Of a DNA stretch of 57,159 bases, positions 43,424 to 52,273 are shown one piece after another. Position numbers and translations under genes: made by a program. Below the pieces are notes generated by a model. The model saw only the letters and a list, made by a program, of their open reading frames with translations, did not search any database and was not told the DNA's origin. Position 1 is the stretch's first letter. Each line of letters begins with the position of its first letter. The stretch comes from Nocardia xishanensis NBRC 101358 (GTDB lineage Bacteria; Actinomycetota; Actinomycetes; Mycobacteriales; Mycobacteriaceae). The stretch spans positions 1 to 57,159 of the forward strand of contig NZ_BDCF01000011.1 in assembly GCF_001613365.1 (NCBI RefSeq), in the 5' to 3' direction.

Positions 43424-43459
43424 ACCGAGCCCGGACACGCACAGCGTGCCGGGCTCGGT
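43424..43459 (+). terminator. Strong terminator after the Gly/Trp-repeat gene
   Basis: ACCGAGCCCGG pairs with CCGGGCTCGGT over 11 bases, and the loop itself can add CACGC/GCGTG, giving a long hairpin beginning 9 bases past the stop codon. TTCTAT follows. It separates the peptide gene from the monooxygenase gene. Confidence 0.75.
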
Positions 43460-43520
43460 TCTATCGAATACCCGATCACGTGAAGCCAGTTCGACCAACC
43501 GGGCTGGAGCTGGTGACCAG

Positions 43521-44786
43521 ATGAAGATTGTCTGTATCGGTGGTGGGCCGGCCGGGTTGTACTTCGCTATTTCGATGAAGCGGCGCGACCCGGCCCATGA
43601 CATCACGGTGATCGACCGCGATCCCCTCGGATCCACCTATGGCTGGGGCGTCGTGTACTGGGACGACCTGCTCGACATTCTGTACAGGAACGACCCCGAC
43701 AGCGCCCAAGAGGTGCGTGCCGGGTCGGTCGTATGGCGCGAACAGGCAATCCATGTGCGCGACAACCAGACCGCGCATTTCGGGGGCTACGGGTTCAGCA
43801 TGGGGCGCGCCGCATTGCTCGATGTACTTTCCCGACGGGCGAGCGACCTGGGGGTCGATGTCCAGCACGGGCGAGAGGTCCACGATCTGTCCGGCTTCGA
43901 CGACGCCGATCTGATCGTCGCCTCCGACGGTGCGAACAGCCGGGTACGGCAGCTGAGTAACGATCGCTTCGGCACGTCCGTCACTCTCGGCGAGAATCGA
44001 TACATCTGGCTCGGGACGGACAAGGTTTTCACCCGATTCACCTTCGCCTTCGAACTCACCTCGGCCGGTTGGATCTGGTTCCATGCCTATCCGTCGGTTG
44101 CCGAAAAGATCAGCACCTGCATCGTCGAATGCCAACCGCAGACTTGGCACGGACTCGGATTCGATTCCCTGGACAACACGGAGAACTTACGTGCCCTGGA
44201 GAACACATTCGCGCGCCTTCTCGACGGTCACTCGTTGATCAGCAAGACACGAGGCGAATTCGCAAGGTGGAGCCGCTTTCCCGAGATAACCAACAAGACC
44301 TGGTATCACGACAACGTGGTGCTGCTCGGCGATGCGGCGCACACGACGCACTTCACCATCGGTTCGGGCACCCGGTTGGCAATCGTCGACGCCGTCGTGC
44401 TCGCACAGAACCTGTACGAGCATGCCGAGGTCGCCGCCGCGCTGGAGAACTACGACGCGCAGCGCCGCGCAGCGCTGCGCCCGATACAGGCCGCCGCCCG
44501 TGCCAGCATGGTCTGGTTCGAACACGCCGACCGGTATCTGGACCGCGGCGCCGTGCAGTTCGCCTATGCGATGGCGGTTCGGCACGGGCTGCAAGCGCCG
44601 TGGCGATATCAGCTACACCTGCTCACACAGGTACCCACTGTGCGTAAGCTCCGCCGCGCCATCGACTCCGGAGAGCGGTGGTGGCGGGCTGCCCGCCGGG
44701 GAGAACTCGCGATGGCACTGCCCTCGCCACGACGCCCACCCGAAACAACCGACCGCACCGTGGGACTCGGCCGCCGCGCGGGATGA
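43521..44786 (+). CDS. FAD-dependent monooxygenase (salicylyl/anthraniloyl-CoA hydroxylase-like)
   Basis: A 421-residue flavoprotein of the aromatic hydroxylase class. MKIVCIGGGPAGLYFAISMK is the FAD loop, TYGWGVVYWDDLLD is a stretch shared with anthraniloyl-CoA monooxygenase and salicylyl-CoA 5-hydroxylase, ADLIVASDGANSRVR is the DG motif, and LLGDAAHTTHFTIGSGTRLA the second FAD motif. The ATG at 43521 gives the right N-terminus; the open frame upstream runs through the terminator. The C-terminal old-yellow-enzyme half of the bifunctional forms is absent. The substrate is probably an aryl-CoA. Confidence 0.85.
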   Translation: MKIVCIGGGPAGLYFAISMKRRDPAHDITVIDRDPLGSTYGWGVVYWDDLLDILYRNDPDSAQEVRAGSVVWREQAIHVRDNQTAHFGGYGFSMGRAALLDVLSRRASDLGVDVQHGREVHDLSGFDDADLIVASDGANSRVRQLSNDRFGTSVTLGENRYIWLGTDKVFTRFTFAFELTSAGWIWFHAYPSVAEKISTCIVECQPQTWHGLGFDSLDNTENLRALENTFARLLDGHSLISKTRGEFARWSRFPEITNKTWYHDNVVLLGDAAHTTHFTIGSGTRLAIVDAVVLAQNLYEHAEVAAALENYDAQRRAALRPIQAAARASMVWFEHADRYLDRGAVQFAYAMAVRHGLQAPWRYQLHLLTQVPTVRKLRRAIDSGERWWRAARRGELAMALPSPRRPPETTDRTVGLGRRAG

Positions 44787-44863
44787 GAGCGTGCCGTTTC
44801 GTGTCTTCGACCCCGAAAACCAGAAAAACCAGGGTCGAACTGATAAGTTCGCCCTGGTCACTG

Positions 44864-44936
44864 CTCCCCCATCTGGACTCGAACCAGAAACCTGCCGATT
44901 AACAGTCGGCTGCTCTGCCAATTGAGCTATAGGGGA
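44864..44936 (-). tRNA. tRNA-Asn (GTT)
   Basis: A full cloverleaf on the minus strand: acceptor TCCCCTA/TGGGGGA (one G-T pair), D stem GCTC/GAGC, anticodon loop CTGTTAA with anticodon GTT, T loop TTCGAGT. Discriminator G; CCA not encoded. It sits next to the YtxH-like gene and dnaG, as asnT does in M. tuberculosis. Confidence 0.95.
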
Positions 44937-45157
44937 CTATCCTGGGTGGCTCTCCCGTACTGGGCGGGCCGAGGAGAAACTTTAGCGTATTGCTGGGCGG
45001 GTTCCCAAATCGCGCCCCTACCTGGGGTGATGCGGGGGTGCCCGTGGGGTTGGTGGGGTACCTGGTGTCCCAGTGGTAACTCGGTGCCGGATCGACAGGC
45101 GGACCGGGCGTCGGGCAGGATAGTAGCGCGCACAGGCGATTGGGAGGAGCTCGAGGA

Positions 45158-45403
45158 ATGCTGCGGTTGATCATCGGCGTCGCGGCCGGTTACGTGCTCG
45201 GCAGTAAGGCCGGGCGGGCTCGCTACGAACAGATCAGCGCGGCGACGCGCGCGGTCACCTCGAGTCCGGTGACCCGCACCCTGGTGAAGGCGGGACGGCA
45301 GAAGCTGTCCGACAGGTTGAGCACCCGCCCGAAGCTGGAGCCGATGGTGCCGTTGGACGAGCGCACCACCGTGCTGGTGCCGCAGGATCAGCTGCGCCGC
45401 TGA
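45158..45403 (+). CDS. YtxH-like small protein (Rv2342-like)
   Basis: An 81-residue protein. A short hydrophobic start with LRLIIGVAAGYVLGSKAGRA (the YtxH-type glycine-rich membrane helix) is followed by RYEQISAATRAVTSS and a basic, then acidic tail ending VPQDQLRR. The role is unknown; it may associate with the membrane. GAGGA lies directly before the ATG at 45158. The place between tRNA-Asn and dnaG is conserved in mycobacteria. A strong terminator follows. Confidence 0.8.
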   Translation: MLRLIIGVAAGYVLGSKAGRARYEQISAATRAVTSSPVTRTLVKAGRQKLSDRLSTRPKLEPMVPLDERTTVLVPQDQLRR

Positions 45404-45426
45404 GCGACGCGCATAGAGCGAACAGA

Positions 45427-45465
45427 GGCCGCCGACCGCGACTTCGATAGGGTCGGCGGCCTTTT
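45427..45465 (+). terminator. Rho-independent terminator
   Basis: GGCCGCCGACC and GGTCGGCGGCC form a perfect 11-bp stem around 13 bases, followed by TTTT. It starts 24 bases after the stop of the YtxH-like gene. Confidence 0.85.
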
Positions 45466-45582
45466 CGGGTCCCGCGCCGCCGTTTCGGGTCCAGCGCCAT
45501 CATTTCGAATCCAACGCGATCGTTGCGAGTTCAGAGCCCGTTCTTCGACTCCGGCGCCGTGGTTCGAGTTCAGCCGAGTGCC
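45464..45582. repeat. Degenerate tandem repeat, 20-bp period
   Basis: Six units start with a TTCG-like core at 45464, 45484, 45504, 45524, 45544 and 45563. The first two are TTCGGGTCCCGCGCC and TTCGGGTCCAGCGCC; later ones drift (TTCGAATCCAACGCG, TGCGAGTTCAGAGCC, TTCGACTCCGGCGCC, TTCGAGTTCAGCCGA). The units follow the terminator and end 60 bases before the dnaG stop. Confidence 0.65.
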
Positions 45583-45643
45583 GCGGTTGTCGATCGGCCG
45601 CCGCGCGGACTCGGGAACGTCCTAGTCCGCAGCGGACGCGCGA

Positions 45644-47554
45644 TCAGGCCGGAGCGAAATCGTCGGAGTTGCCCATCGCTTGCGCCTCCAGGCTCTTCCG
45701 GTACTGCTCCAGCGCGACGAGGTCGCCGAACAGCGCCATGTAGGCGTCGGTCTGTTCGGTGGCCGACAGCCGTTGCAGCTTGGATTTCAGCGTCGCGATC
45801 TGACGGCCGACCCACGCCTCCTGGGCGCGGGCGAGCACGCCGGTGATGAAGCGCGGGATGTCGTCGACGGACTTCACCGGCAGCGGCTCGTTGGCGAGTT
45901 CGGAGACCAGGGCGCGCAGGGTGAGATCGTCGGTGGCGTCGGCGACGGCGTTGACCCATTCCGCGCCGCTCAGTCCGGCGGACGCGCCGCCCGCGTCGGC
46001 GACCATGGTGCGGACCGCGACATAGGCGGGGTGGGTGAATGCCTCGGTCTCCAGCGCGTCGAACACCGTTCCCGCGATGGCCGGGTATTGCAAAGCGGCG
46101 CAGAGACTTTGGCGTTGTGGCAGCAGCACCGGATCGTTCGGGTTGGGTCGGGCTGCGGGCTGATCGGCGGCCTTCGTGGTCGGCGCGGGCGCTTCGGCGC
46201 GGCGGGGGCCGCCGAGGCGGGCACGCTTGGCTTCCTCACCGACGCGGCGCACTACGGTCTGGATGTCGTCCCAGCCGACCCAGCCGGCGAGGCGGGTGGC
46301 GTAGGCCTTGCGGGTGGCGTTGTCCTTGATCTGCGCGACCACCGGGACCGCGCGGCGCAGCGCCTCGACCTGACCTTCGACCGTGTCCAGGTTGTGTTCG
46401 GCGAGAAGGCCGCGAATCACGAACTCGTACAGGGGGGTTCGCCGCGCGATCAGGTCGCGGACCGCGCCGTCGCCGGAGCGCTGGCGCAGCTCGCACGGAT
46501 CCTGACCGTCGGGCGCGACGGCGATGTAGGTCTGGCCCGCCAGCTTCTGATCGCCCGCGAAGGCCTTCAGCGCCGCCGCCTGACCCGCCGCGTCGCCGTC
46601 GAAGGTGTAGATGATCTCGCCGCGCCAGAAGTTGTCGTCCATCAGCAGGCGGCGCAGGATCGCCATGTGCTCGTCACCGAAGGCGGTGCCGCAGGAGGCG
46701 ACGGCGGTTTTCACGCCGGCGAGGTGCATGGCCATCACGTCGGTGTAGCCCTCGACCACGACGGCCTGACGGCCCTTGGCGATCTCGCGCTTGGCGTGGT
46801 CGAGGCCGAACAGCACCTGGGACTTCTTGTACAGCAACGTCTCCGGCGTGTTCACGTACTTGCCTGGCATGGTGTCGTCGTCGAAGAGCTTGCGGGCGCC
46901 GAACCCGATGACCTCGCCGCCGAGATTGCGGATCGGCCACAGCAGACGACGGTGGAACCGGTCGATGGGGCCGCGTTTGCCCTGCCTGGACAGGCCGGCG
47001 GCCTCCAGCTCCTTGAAGTCGAAGCCCTTGCGAAGCAGGTATTTGGTGAGCGCGTCCCAGCCGTCCGGCGCGTAGCCGCAGCCGAACTGGAGGGCCGCGT
47101 TGCCGTCGAAGTTGCGGTCGGTGAGGAACTTGCGCGCCGCCTCGGCCTCCGGCTCGCGCAGCCGGGCCATGTAGAACTCGTGCGCGGCGGCGTTGGCTGC
47201 GACCAGGCGGGCGCGGGTGCCGCGATCGCGCTGCACCGAAGTGCCGCCGCCCTCGTAGTTGATCTGGTAGCCGATCCGGTCGGCCATCTGCTCGACGGCC
47301 TCGACGAAGCCGATGTGCTCTATCTTCTGCAGGAACTTGTAGACGTCCCCGCCCTCGCCGCACCCGAAGCAGTGGAATAGGCCGTGGTTCGGCCGCACAT
47401 GGAACGACGGCGACTTCTCGTCGTGGAACGGGCACAACCCCTTCATGGAGTCCGCCCCCGCCCGCTTCAGCGCGACGTACTCCCCCACCACGTCTTCGAT
47501 CCGGACGCGTTCGCGTATTGCCGCGATATCGCGATCAGGGAGTCGTCCGGCCAC
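45644..47554 (-). CDS. dnaG: DNA primase
   Basis: A 636-residue primase that makes RNA primers at the replication fork. N-terminal zinc finger: LCPFHDEKSPSFHV and LFHCFGCGEGGDVY (CHC2 type). TOPRIM catalytic core: VVVEGYTDVMAMH and IYTFDGDAAGQ, with the intact Glu and Asp metal ligands. The C-terminal part from about residue 450 binds helicase. The ATG at 47554 gives the standard MAGRLPDRDIAAIRERVRIE start. dgt follows the same strand upstream, separated by 152 bases. Confidence 0.97.
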   Translation of the reverse strand: MAGRLPDRDIAAIRERVRIEDVVGEYVALKRAGADSMKGLCPFHDEKSPSFHVRPNHGLFHCFGCGEGGDVYKFLQKIEHIGFVEAVEQMADRIGYQINYEGGGTSVQRDRGTRARLVAANAAAHEFYMARLREPEAEAARKFLTDRNFDGNAALQFGCGYAPDGWDALTKYLLRKGFDFKELEAAGLSRQGKRGPIDRFHRRLLWPIRNLGGEVIGFGARKLFDDDTMPGKYVNTPETLLYKKSQVLFGLDHAKREIAKGRQAVVVEGYTDVMAMHLAGVKTAVASCGTAFGDEHMAILRRLLMDDNFWRGEIIYTFDGDAAGQAAALKAFAGDQKLAGQTYIAVAPDGQDPCELRQRSGDGAVRDLIARRTPLYEFVIRGLLAEHNLDTVEGQVEALRRAVPVVAQIKDNATRKAYATRLAGWVGWDDIQTVVRRVGEEAKRARLGGPRRAEAPAPTTKAADQPAARPNPNDPVLLPQRQSLCAALQYPAIAGTVFDALETEAFTHPAYVAVRTMVADAGGASAGLSGAEWVNAVADATDDLTLRALVSELANEPLPVKSVDDIPRFITGVLARAQEAWVGRQIATLKSKLQRLSATEQTDAYMALFGDLVALEQYRKSLEAQAMGNSDDFAPA

Positions 47555-47706
47555 CCGACGAGTCTAGCCAGTCCGGGCGCTACCGAGGCAGGGGCATCGG
47601 TTCTCCGGGACGACGCGCCTCGGAGGTCGACCAGACCGAACATCGACCTGTTGCCGAACCCGTGCGCGAACAAGGGACGTGACGACGCAATGACGTGATG
47701 ATTACG

Positions 47707-48966
47707 TCAACAGCCGAAATAGTCGGCGAGGCGTTCGAGGCGGCTTTCGGTGTAGGAGGCGATCTGGTCGACGATGACGCGGATCTCGGCGGTGGGGGTG
47801 GTGGCGGCGTGCCACCACGGGAGGAGTTGGGGGTCGAGGTGGCGGGGGGCTTCGGCGTGCAGGCGGGCGGCTACGGCGAGGAGGCGTTCGCGTTGGGCGG
47901 CCTGGCGGCGGCGGTGGTCCGGGTCGGACATGACGTAGCGCAGGGCGACGGTCTTGAGCATGGCCACTTCGGCGGCGGCGACCGGCGGGACCTCGAGGTC
48001 GGCGGCGTAGCGGGACAGCGGTCTGCCGCCCGCGACGGTGCGGGTGGCCATGATCGCGGCCGTGGCGAAGCGGCCGACCAGCTCGCTGGTGAGGCGTTTC
48101 AGGGCGACGGAGGCGGTGAGGGTGCCGTCGTAGCGGAAGACCGCGGCGACCACCGGCAGTTCCGACAGGCGCTGGGCGGCCTCGATCAGTTCGTCGGTGG
48201 TGAGACTGCCGTGCTGGGCGTGGCCCATTCTGGCGAGCTCGCGCTGTTCGGAGGGGTCGGCGAGGGCGCGCAGATCGATGCGGCCCGCGATGATGCCGTC
48301 CTCGACGTCGTGCACCGAGTAGGCGACGTCGTCGGACCAGTCCATGATCTGGCATTCCAGGCTGCGCCTGCGGTCCGGCGCGCCTTTGCGTATCCACGCC
48401 AGCCGGTCGAGGTCGATGTCGTAGGCGCCGAACTTGGTGCCGGATCCCGTTCTGCCCCACGGGTATTTGATCGCCGCGTCGAGGGCGGCGCGGGTCAGGT
48501 TGAGCCCGGCGCTCGCGCCGTCGGGGGTGAGCACCTTGGGTTCGAGACGGGTGAGGATGCGCAGGTTCTGCGCGTTGCCCTCGAATCCGCCGTGCGCGTC
48601 GGCGAATTGGTCGAGTGCCGTCTCGCCGTTGTGGCCGTAGGGCGGGTGGCCGATGTCGTGCGCGAGCCCAGCCAGATCGACCAGGTCGGGGTCGCAGCGC
48701 AGGCCGTCGGCGATGCTGCGGCCGATCTGCGCGACCTCCAGCGAGTGGGTGAGCCTGGTGCGCGGGGTATCGCCGTCGCGAGGACCCATCACCTGTGTCT
48801 TGTCCGCGAGCCTTCGCAGCGCCGCGGAATGCAGGACGCGGGCGCGGTCGCGGGCGAACTCGGTGCGGTGGCCGTTCTCGAACTCGCTGCGTGGCGGGGC
48901 GAGGCCCGCGGTCTTCGCGCTCTCGGCGGCCAGCCGTTCCCGGTCGTGGTCGGTGTAGCTGTCCAT
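47707..48966 (-). CDS. dgt: dGTP triphosphohydrolase-like HD protein
   Basis: A 419-residue HD-domain enzyme, which cuts dGTP to deoxyguanosine and triphosphate and so helps set dNTP levels. The HD metal site is spread over [10 protein letters not shown] and [15 protein letters not shown], with a later [29 protein letters not shown] is the N-terminus, and the C-terminal [20 protein letters not shown] is typical. It starts 4 bases after the stop of the DUF218 gene, so the two form one operon; dnaG lies next, as in mycobacteria. Confidence 0.95.
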   Translation of the reverse strand: MDSYTDHDRERLAAESAKTAGLAPPRSEFENGHRTEFARDRARVLHSAALRRLADKTQVMGPRDGDTPRTRLTHSLEVAQIGRSIADGLRCDPDLVDLAGLAHDIGHPPYGHNGETALDQFADAHGGFEGNAQNLRILTRLEPKVLTPDGASAGLNLTRAALDAAIKYPWGRTGSGTKFGAYDIDLDRLAWIRKGAPDRRRSLECQIMDWSDDVAYSVHDVEDGIIAGRIDLRALADPSEQRELARMGHAQHGSLTTDELIEAAQRLSELPVVAAVFRYDGTLTASVALKRLTSELVGRFATAAIMATRTVAGGRPLSRYAADLEVPPVAAAEVAMLKTVALRYVMSDPDHRRRQAAQRERLLAVAARLHAEAPRHLDPQLLPWWHAATTPTAEIRVIVDQIASYTESRLERLADYFGC

Positions 48967-48970
48967 CGGG

Positions 48971-49666
48971 TCACTGGCCCGCGGTGTAGGAGAAATCGGC
49001 GGAGAAGTGCGTCAGCTGGTACCACAGCAGCGCGAAGGTTTCCCTGGCGATGCCGTGTGCCTGGGATTCGCGGGTGTAGACGGCGGGGCCGGTGCGGGTG
49101 GGCGCGGTCCACGCGTGCAGCCCGGCATCGCGCGCCATGGTTCGGGTGCGCAGCGAATGCCACGGGTCGCTGACCAGCACGGCGGAGGACATGTCGCGCG
49201 CCTTCATGGCCAGTGCGACGGCCTCGACGCTGCGCAGCGTGTCCGAGCCGGTCTCGACGGCCAGGATGCGGTCGGCGGGTACGCCGCGCTGCTGGAGGTA
49301 GTTTTTGCCGGAGGCGGCCTCGGTGTAGAGATCGCCCTCCTGCTTACCGCCGACGGTGATCACCCGCGGCGCGACGCCCGCCTCGAGCAGCTGATACGCC
49401 TGGTCGAGACGAGCCTCGAACACCGAGGACGGCGTGCCCGAATACTGTGCGGCGCCGAGCACCACGATCGCGTCGGCCGTGGTGTAGTCGTCGATCCGCG
49501 CGACCTGCCAGACCCGAAAAGCGGTGCCGCCGACCAACACCAGGCCCATCAGCACCGCGCCGACCAGGATCCGCCTGGCCCAGCGCAGCACCCCGGCTCC
49601 GGCCCCGCGCGCGAGGCCGGATTCGTGCGCCGAGGCCGGCGTGCTGCGCTGAGGTGCCGAAATCAC
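48971..49666 (-). CDS. DUF218 (YdcF/SanA-like) membrane protein
   Basis: A 231-residue protein. One membrane helix at about residues 33-50 ([18 protein letters not shown]) anchors an outer domain with [20 protein letters not shown], the usual DUF218 opening, and [32 protein letters not shown] and [11 protein letters not shown]. SanA-type members are tied to envelope integrity; the reaction is not known. It is the first gene of an operon with dgt. Confidence 0.85.
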   Translation of the reverse strand: MISAPQRSTPASAHESGLARGAGAGVLRWARRILVGAVLMGLVLVGGTAFRVWQVARIDDYTTADAIVVLGAAQYSGTPSSVFEARLDQAYQLLEAGVAPRVITVGGKQEGDLYTEAASGKNYLQQRGVPADRILAVETGSDTLRSVEAVALAMKARDMSSAVLVSDPWHSLRTRTMARDAGLHAWTAPTRTGPAVYTRESQAHGIARETFALLWYQLTHFSADFSYTAGQ

Positions 49667-49892
49667 TCCACCAAGTCTGCCAGGTCACCGCGACTCCAGG
49701 CGGACGTGTGCGCGGGTGTGGCCGCATCGGTACGCGGAGGAATCCGCCCCGCGGCCCGCGCTCGGCGTTGCCGCGTCCGCCGGGAAATGAATCCGCTCGG
49801 CTCGGCCGTCGCGAATCGCGCTGCCGCCCCGGCCAATCCGCTCTCACCGACGAGCAGAGTCAAGGCCGTCGATGAACATCCGGTCCACGTCC

Positions 49893-50876
49893 TCATTTCG
49901 TCCGATCGACGAGATCGATGAGATCAGCCCGGTCGACCGGCTCGAGCAGCTCGCCGATGGCGTGCAGCGTTCGCCGCGCCGCGGGCGTGGCCGCCTGGTC
50001 GAGCAGCGCGCCGACCACGGCGCCGTCGCCCTTGCTCAACCGGTCGGCTATCGAGCGCAAGTGGCGTCCGTCCACCTCGGACAACACGGTGAGCAGCTCG
50101 CCCACCGCTTCGTCACGGGTGGCCACCTCGAGCAACCGGTCCAGCCCCGCGTCGTCGAGATCGTCGAGGAACTCGCCGCCGAGTGCGCGGCGCAGTTCCG
50201 GCTCCAGCCGGGACAGCACCGAGATCCCGGCGATCAACGTCTCGTCCGAGCCCGCCGAGGCGGCGCGAACGACGGCGCCGCGGCGCGCCGGGGGCAGCAC
50301 CCGGACGACATCGTTCAGCCGATCCGCCGACGGTGTCAGAGCGGCGGTGCGCAGCAGCCCCTCGTCGTCGGTGATACCTCGCTCGAAGCCGCGGACCAGC
50401 TCGTCGGTGGCGTGCTCGAGGAACCCCGCCGCCGTGACGTAATCGCGCCTGCGCAGCAGCTCGTTGGCGGTGGGCACCAGCACCTCAGCGGGCACCCGAG
50501 GGGCGAGCACCGGAATGACCCGCGGATCCAGATAGGGCGCGGCGTCGGCCAGGTATTCCGGGGTGAGCTCGCCGAGCATCCCCGCCGCTCGGTCGGGGTG
50601 GTCCAGACCCAGCGCTCCCCCGGCCCGGCCGCCGACCTCGGCGGGCACCGCTTGCAGCGCAACCTTGGCGGCCAGCGCGTTGGGCACCAGCGGTGCGAGC
50701 TTGCTCACCCTGGCGAAGGTGGCGGCGTGCGCGTCGAAGAGCCGGTCGGAGATGCGCTCCCGCAATTCGCGCAGATTCTGCGCGCCGAGGCGGGTCAGTC
50801 CGGCCAGTCGGGCGGGGTCGACGTTCAGCGTCTGGGCCAGCATGTCCAGCTGGCCTCGCGTCAGCAGATCGGTCAT
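49893..50876 (-). CDS. Helical-repeat protein of unknown function
   Basis: A 327-residue soluble, nearly all-helical protein with Leu/Ala-rich repeats. Several units resemble MgtE N-terminal repeats: AAGMLGELTPEYLADAAPYL, LNDVVRVLPPARRGAVVRAA, and LLTVLSEVDGRHLRSIADRL. No catalytic motif or membrane segment. It starts 8 bases after a 71-residue gene and was surely made with it. The 226 bases after its stop hold no gene. Function unknown; a scaffold role is possible. Confidence 0.7.
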   Translation of the reverse strand: MTDLLTRGQLDMLAQTLNVDPARLAGLTRLGAQNLRELRERISDRLFDAHAATFARVSKLAPLVPNALAAKVALQAVPAEVGGRAGGALGLDHPDRAAGMLGELTPEYLADAAPYLDPRVIPVLAPRVPAEVLVPTANELLRRRDYVTAAGFLEHATDELVRGFERGITDDEGLLRTAALTPSADRLNDVVRVLPPARRGAVVRAASAGSDETLIAGISVLSRLEPELRRALGGEFLDDLDDAGLDRLLEVATRDEAVGELLTVLSEVDGRHLRSIADRLSKGDGAVVGALLDQAATPAARRTLHAIGELLEPVDRADLIDLVDRTK

Positions 50877-50884
50877 CGTCTCGC

Positions 50885-51100
50885 CTACCTTCCGAACAGG
50901 ATCTTGCGGGCCGGGATGCGGACGAGCCGGGGCAGCACGCCGAAGCCCGCGTCGATGGCGGCGTCGAGGCTGTGCCGCTGCTGTTGTTCGGCGCGGCGCA
51001 GCAGGGTCAGCAGGGTTGTCGCCTCCTCGTCGGTGAGCTGGTCGATGATTTCGCGCGGCTCGGCCAGCTCGGCGAGCAATTCGCTTTTCGGTTCGGTCAT
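50885..51100 (-). CDS. Small acidic helical protein, unknown
   Basis: A 71-residue protein starting TEPKSELLAELAEPREIIDQ, followed by LTDEEATTLLTLLRRAEQQQ and a basic end (RLVRIPARKILFGR). It is probably two helices. AGGAG lies 12 bases before the ATG. It is the first gene of a pair with the helical-repeat gene. No family recognised. Confidence 0.65.
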   Translation of the reverse strand: MTEPKSELLAELAEPREIIDQLTDEEATTLLTLLRRAEQQQRHSLDAAIDAGFGVLPRLVRIPARKILFGR

Positions 51101-51153
51101 CCGGGTGGGCGCTCCTGACTGTCGAAAACGGTGGAATGATCAGGTATTCGGAG

Positions 51154-52152
51154 TCAGGCGCTCCGGCGTTCGGCGCGCTGCCACAGCGTGCGATCGAGGA
51201 ACCCGCCGATCTCAGCGACGGCTCGGGCGGCCTCCGGCACGATCGAGGCCGCCGCCTGGAACACGTGCACCTGTCCCGGCCAGACGTGCAGTTCGCACGG
51301 CACGCCGTGCTCGGCGAGGCGGGCGGCCATGAGTTCGGCATCGGGATAGACGAATTCGCTGGAACTGACCTGAATCAAGGTGGGCGGCAGACCCGCCAGA
51401 TCGGCGTGCGCGGGCGAGACCAAAGGCGTTGTCCCGCAATTGCGCTCGGCGAGTATGCCGAACATCGGCACCGCTCGGACCGGGAAGACCGCACAGACGC
51501 CGCCGGTGGGCGCCGCGAGCTTCGCGGTGTGATCCCAGTCGGTGAGCGGGGCCATGGCGACGATCGCGGCGGGCATCGGCAGTCCCTGATCGCGAATCTC
51601 CAGCGCGGTCGTGAAAACCAGGTAGCCTCCCGCGGAATCGCCCATCAACGTGATGTTCTCCGGTGCGACGCCCATCTCCAGCGCGTGGCGGTATCCATCG
51701 ACGCAATCCGCAACCGCTTCGGCAACGCCGTATTTGGGCAGCTTGCGATATCCGGGCGCGAGGATGCGCGCCGAGAGCAGGTCGGCGAAGCGGCCGATCA
51801 TCTGGTGGTGCAGGGCCCGGTTCCCGATGAGGAATGCGCCGCCGTGCAGATAGAGCACGAAGCGAGATTCGTCGACGACGCGCGGGGTGGTGAGTTCGGC
51901 TGTGCAGTGCGGCAGGGCGATACGCTGCCTGACCAGTCCCGGCGAGGTGCGCAGCGCTCGCCCGAGATGGTCGACCGCGTCGTACGGCCACGGCAGATCG
52001 GGATAGCGCGACCAGAGCGCGATGAGGGGGCGCACGGAGTACCGGATCACCGCGTCGAGGAGCCGGGAGCGGCGACTGCCGCCCGGAAATTCGGTTCGCA
52101 GCGGATTGGGTTGGGGGCGTTGGGCGGAACGGTCCACGTCGACCGAGTTCAT
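51154..52152 (-). CDS. Alpha/beta hydrolase, hormone-sensitive lipase type
   Basis: A 332-residue esterase. FVLYLHGGAFLIGNRALH is the HSL-family oxyanion loop (HGGAF), LMGDSAGGYL the nucleophile elbow, SSSEFVYPDAELMAARL holds the Asp, and WPGQVHVFQ the His. This family splits short or medium acyl esters, as do the Lip proteins of mycobacteria. ATG 52152 has GAAGGG upstream. It is near a PucR regulator read in the same direction, 121 bases upstream. Confidence 0.88.
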   Translation of the reverse strand: MNSVDVDRSAQRPQPNPLRTEFPGGSRRSRLLDAVIRYSVRPLIALWSRYPDLPWPYDAVDHLGRALRTSPGLVRQRIALPHCTAELTTPRVVDESRFVLYLHGGAFLIGNRALHHQMIGRFADLLSARILAPGYRKLPKYGVAEAVADCVDGYRHALEMGVAPENITLMGDSAGGYLVFTTALEIRDQGLPMPAAIVAMAPLTDWDHTAKLAAPTGGVCAVFPVRAVPMFGILAERNCGTTPLVSPAHADLAGLPPTLIQVSSSEFVYPDAELMAARLAEHGVPCELHVWPGQVHVFQAAASIVPEAARAVAEIGGFLDRTLWQRAERRSA

Positions 52153-52273
52153 GGTGGCGGCCCTTCTCCTACGTTGTGAGCGTGTCACAAGTATCGGCAA
52201 CCGTCTGAGTCGGTGTCACTGCATTGATACGAGAATACGGCCCGCCGTATTCGTCACGCGGAACGAACCGCCG

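Noticed and set aside
45680..47380. 566-codon plus-strand open frame across dnaG
   Set aside because: dnaG is intact and certain on the other strand; the frame is a mirror effect of its codon bias.
47691..47709. TGACGT/ACGTCA inverted repeat at the end of dgt
   Set aside because: The 6-bp stem with a 7-base loop overlaps the dgt stop and is too weak to call a terminator or operator.
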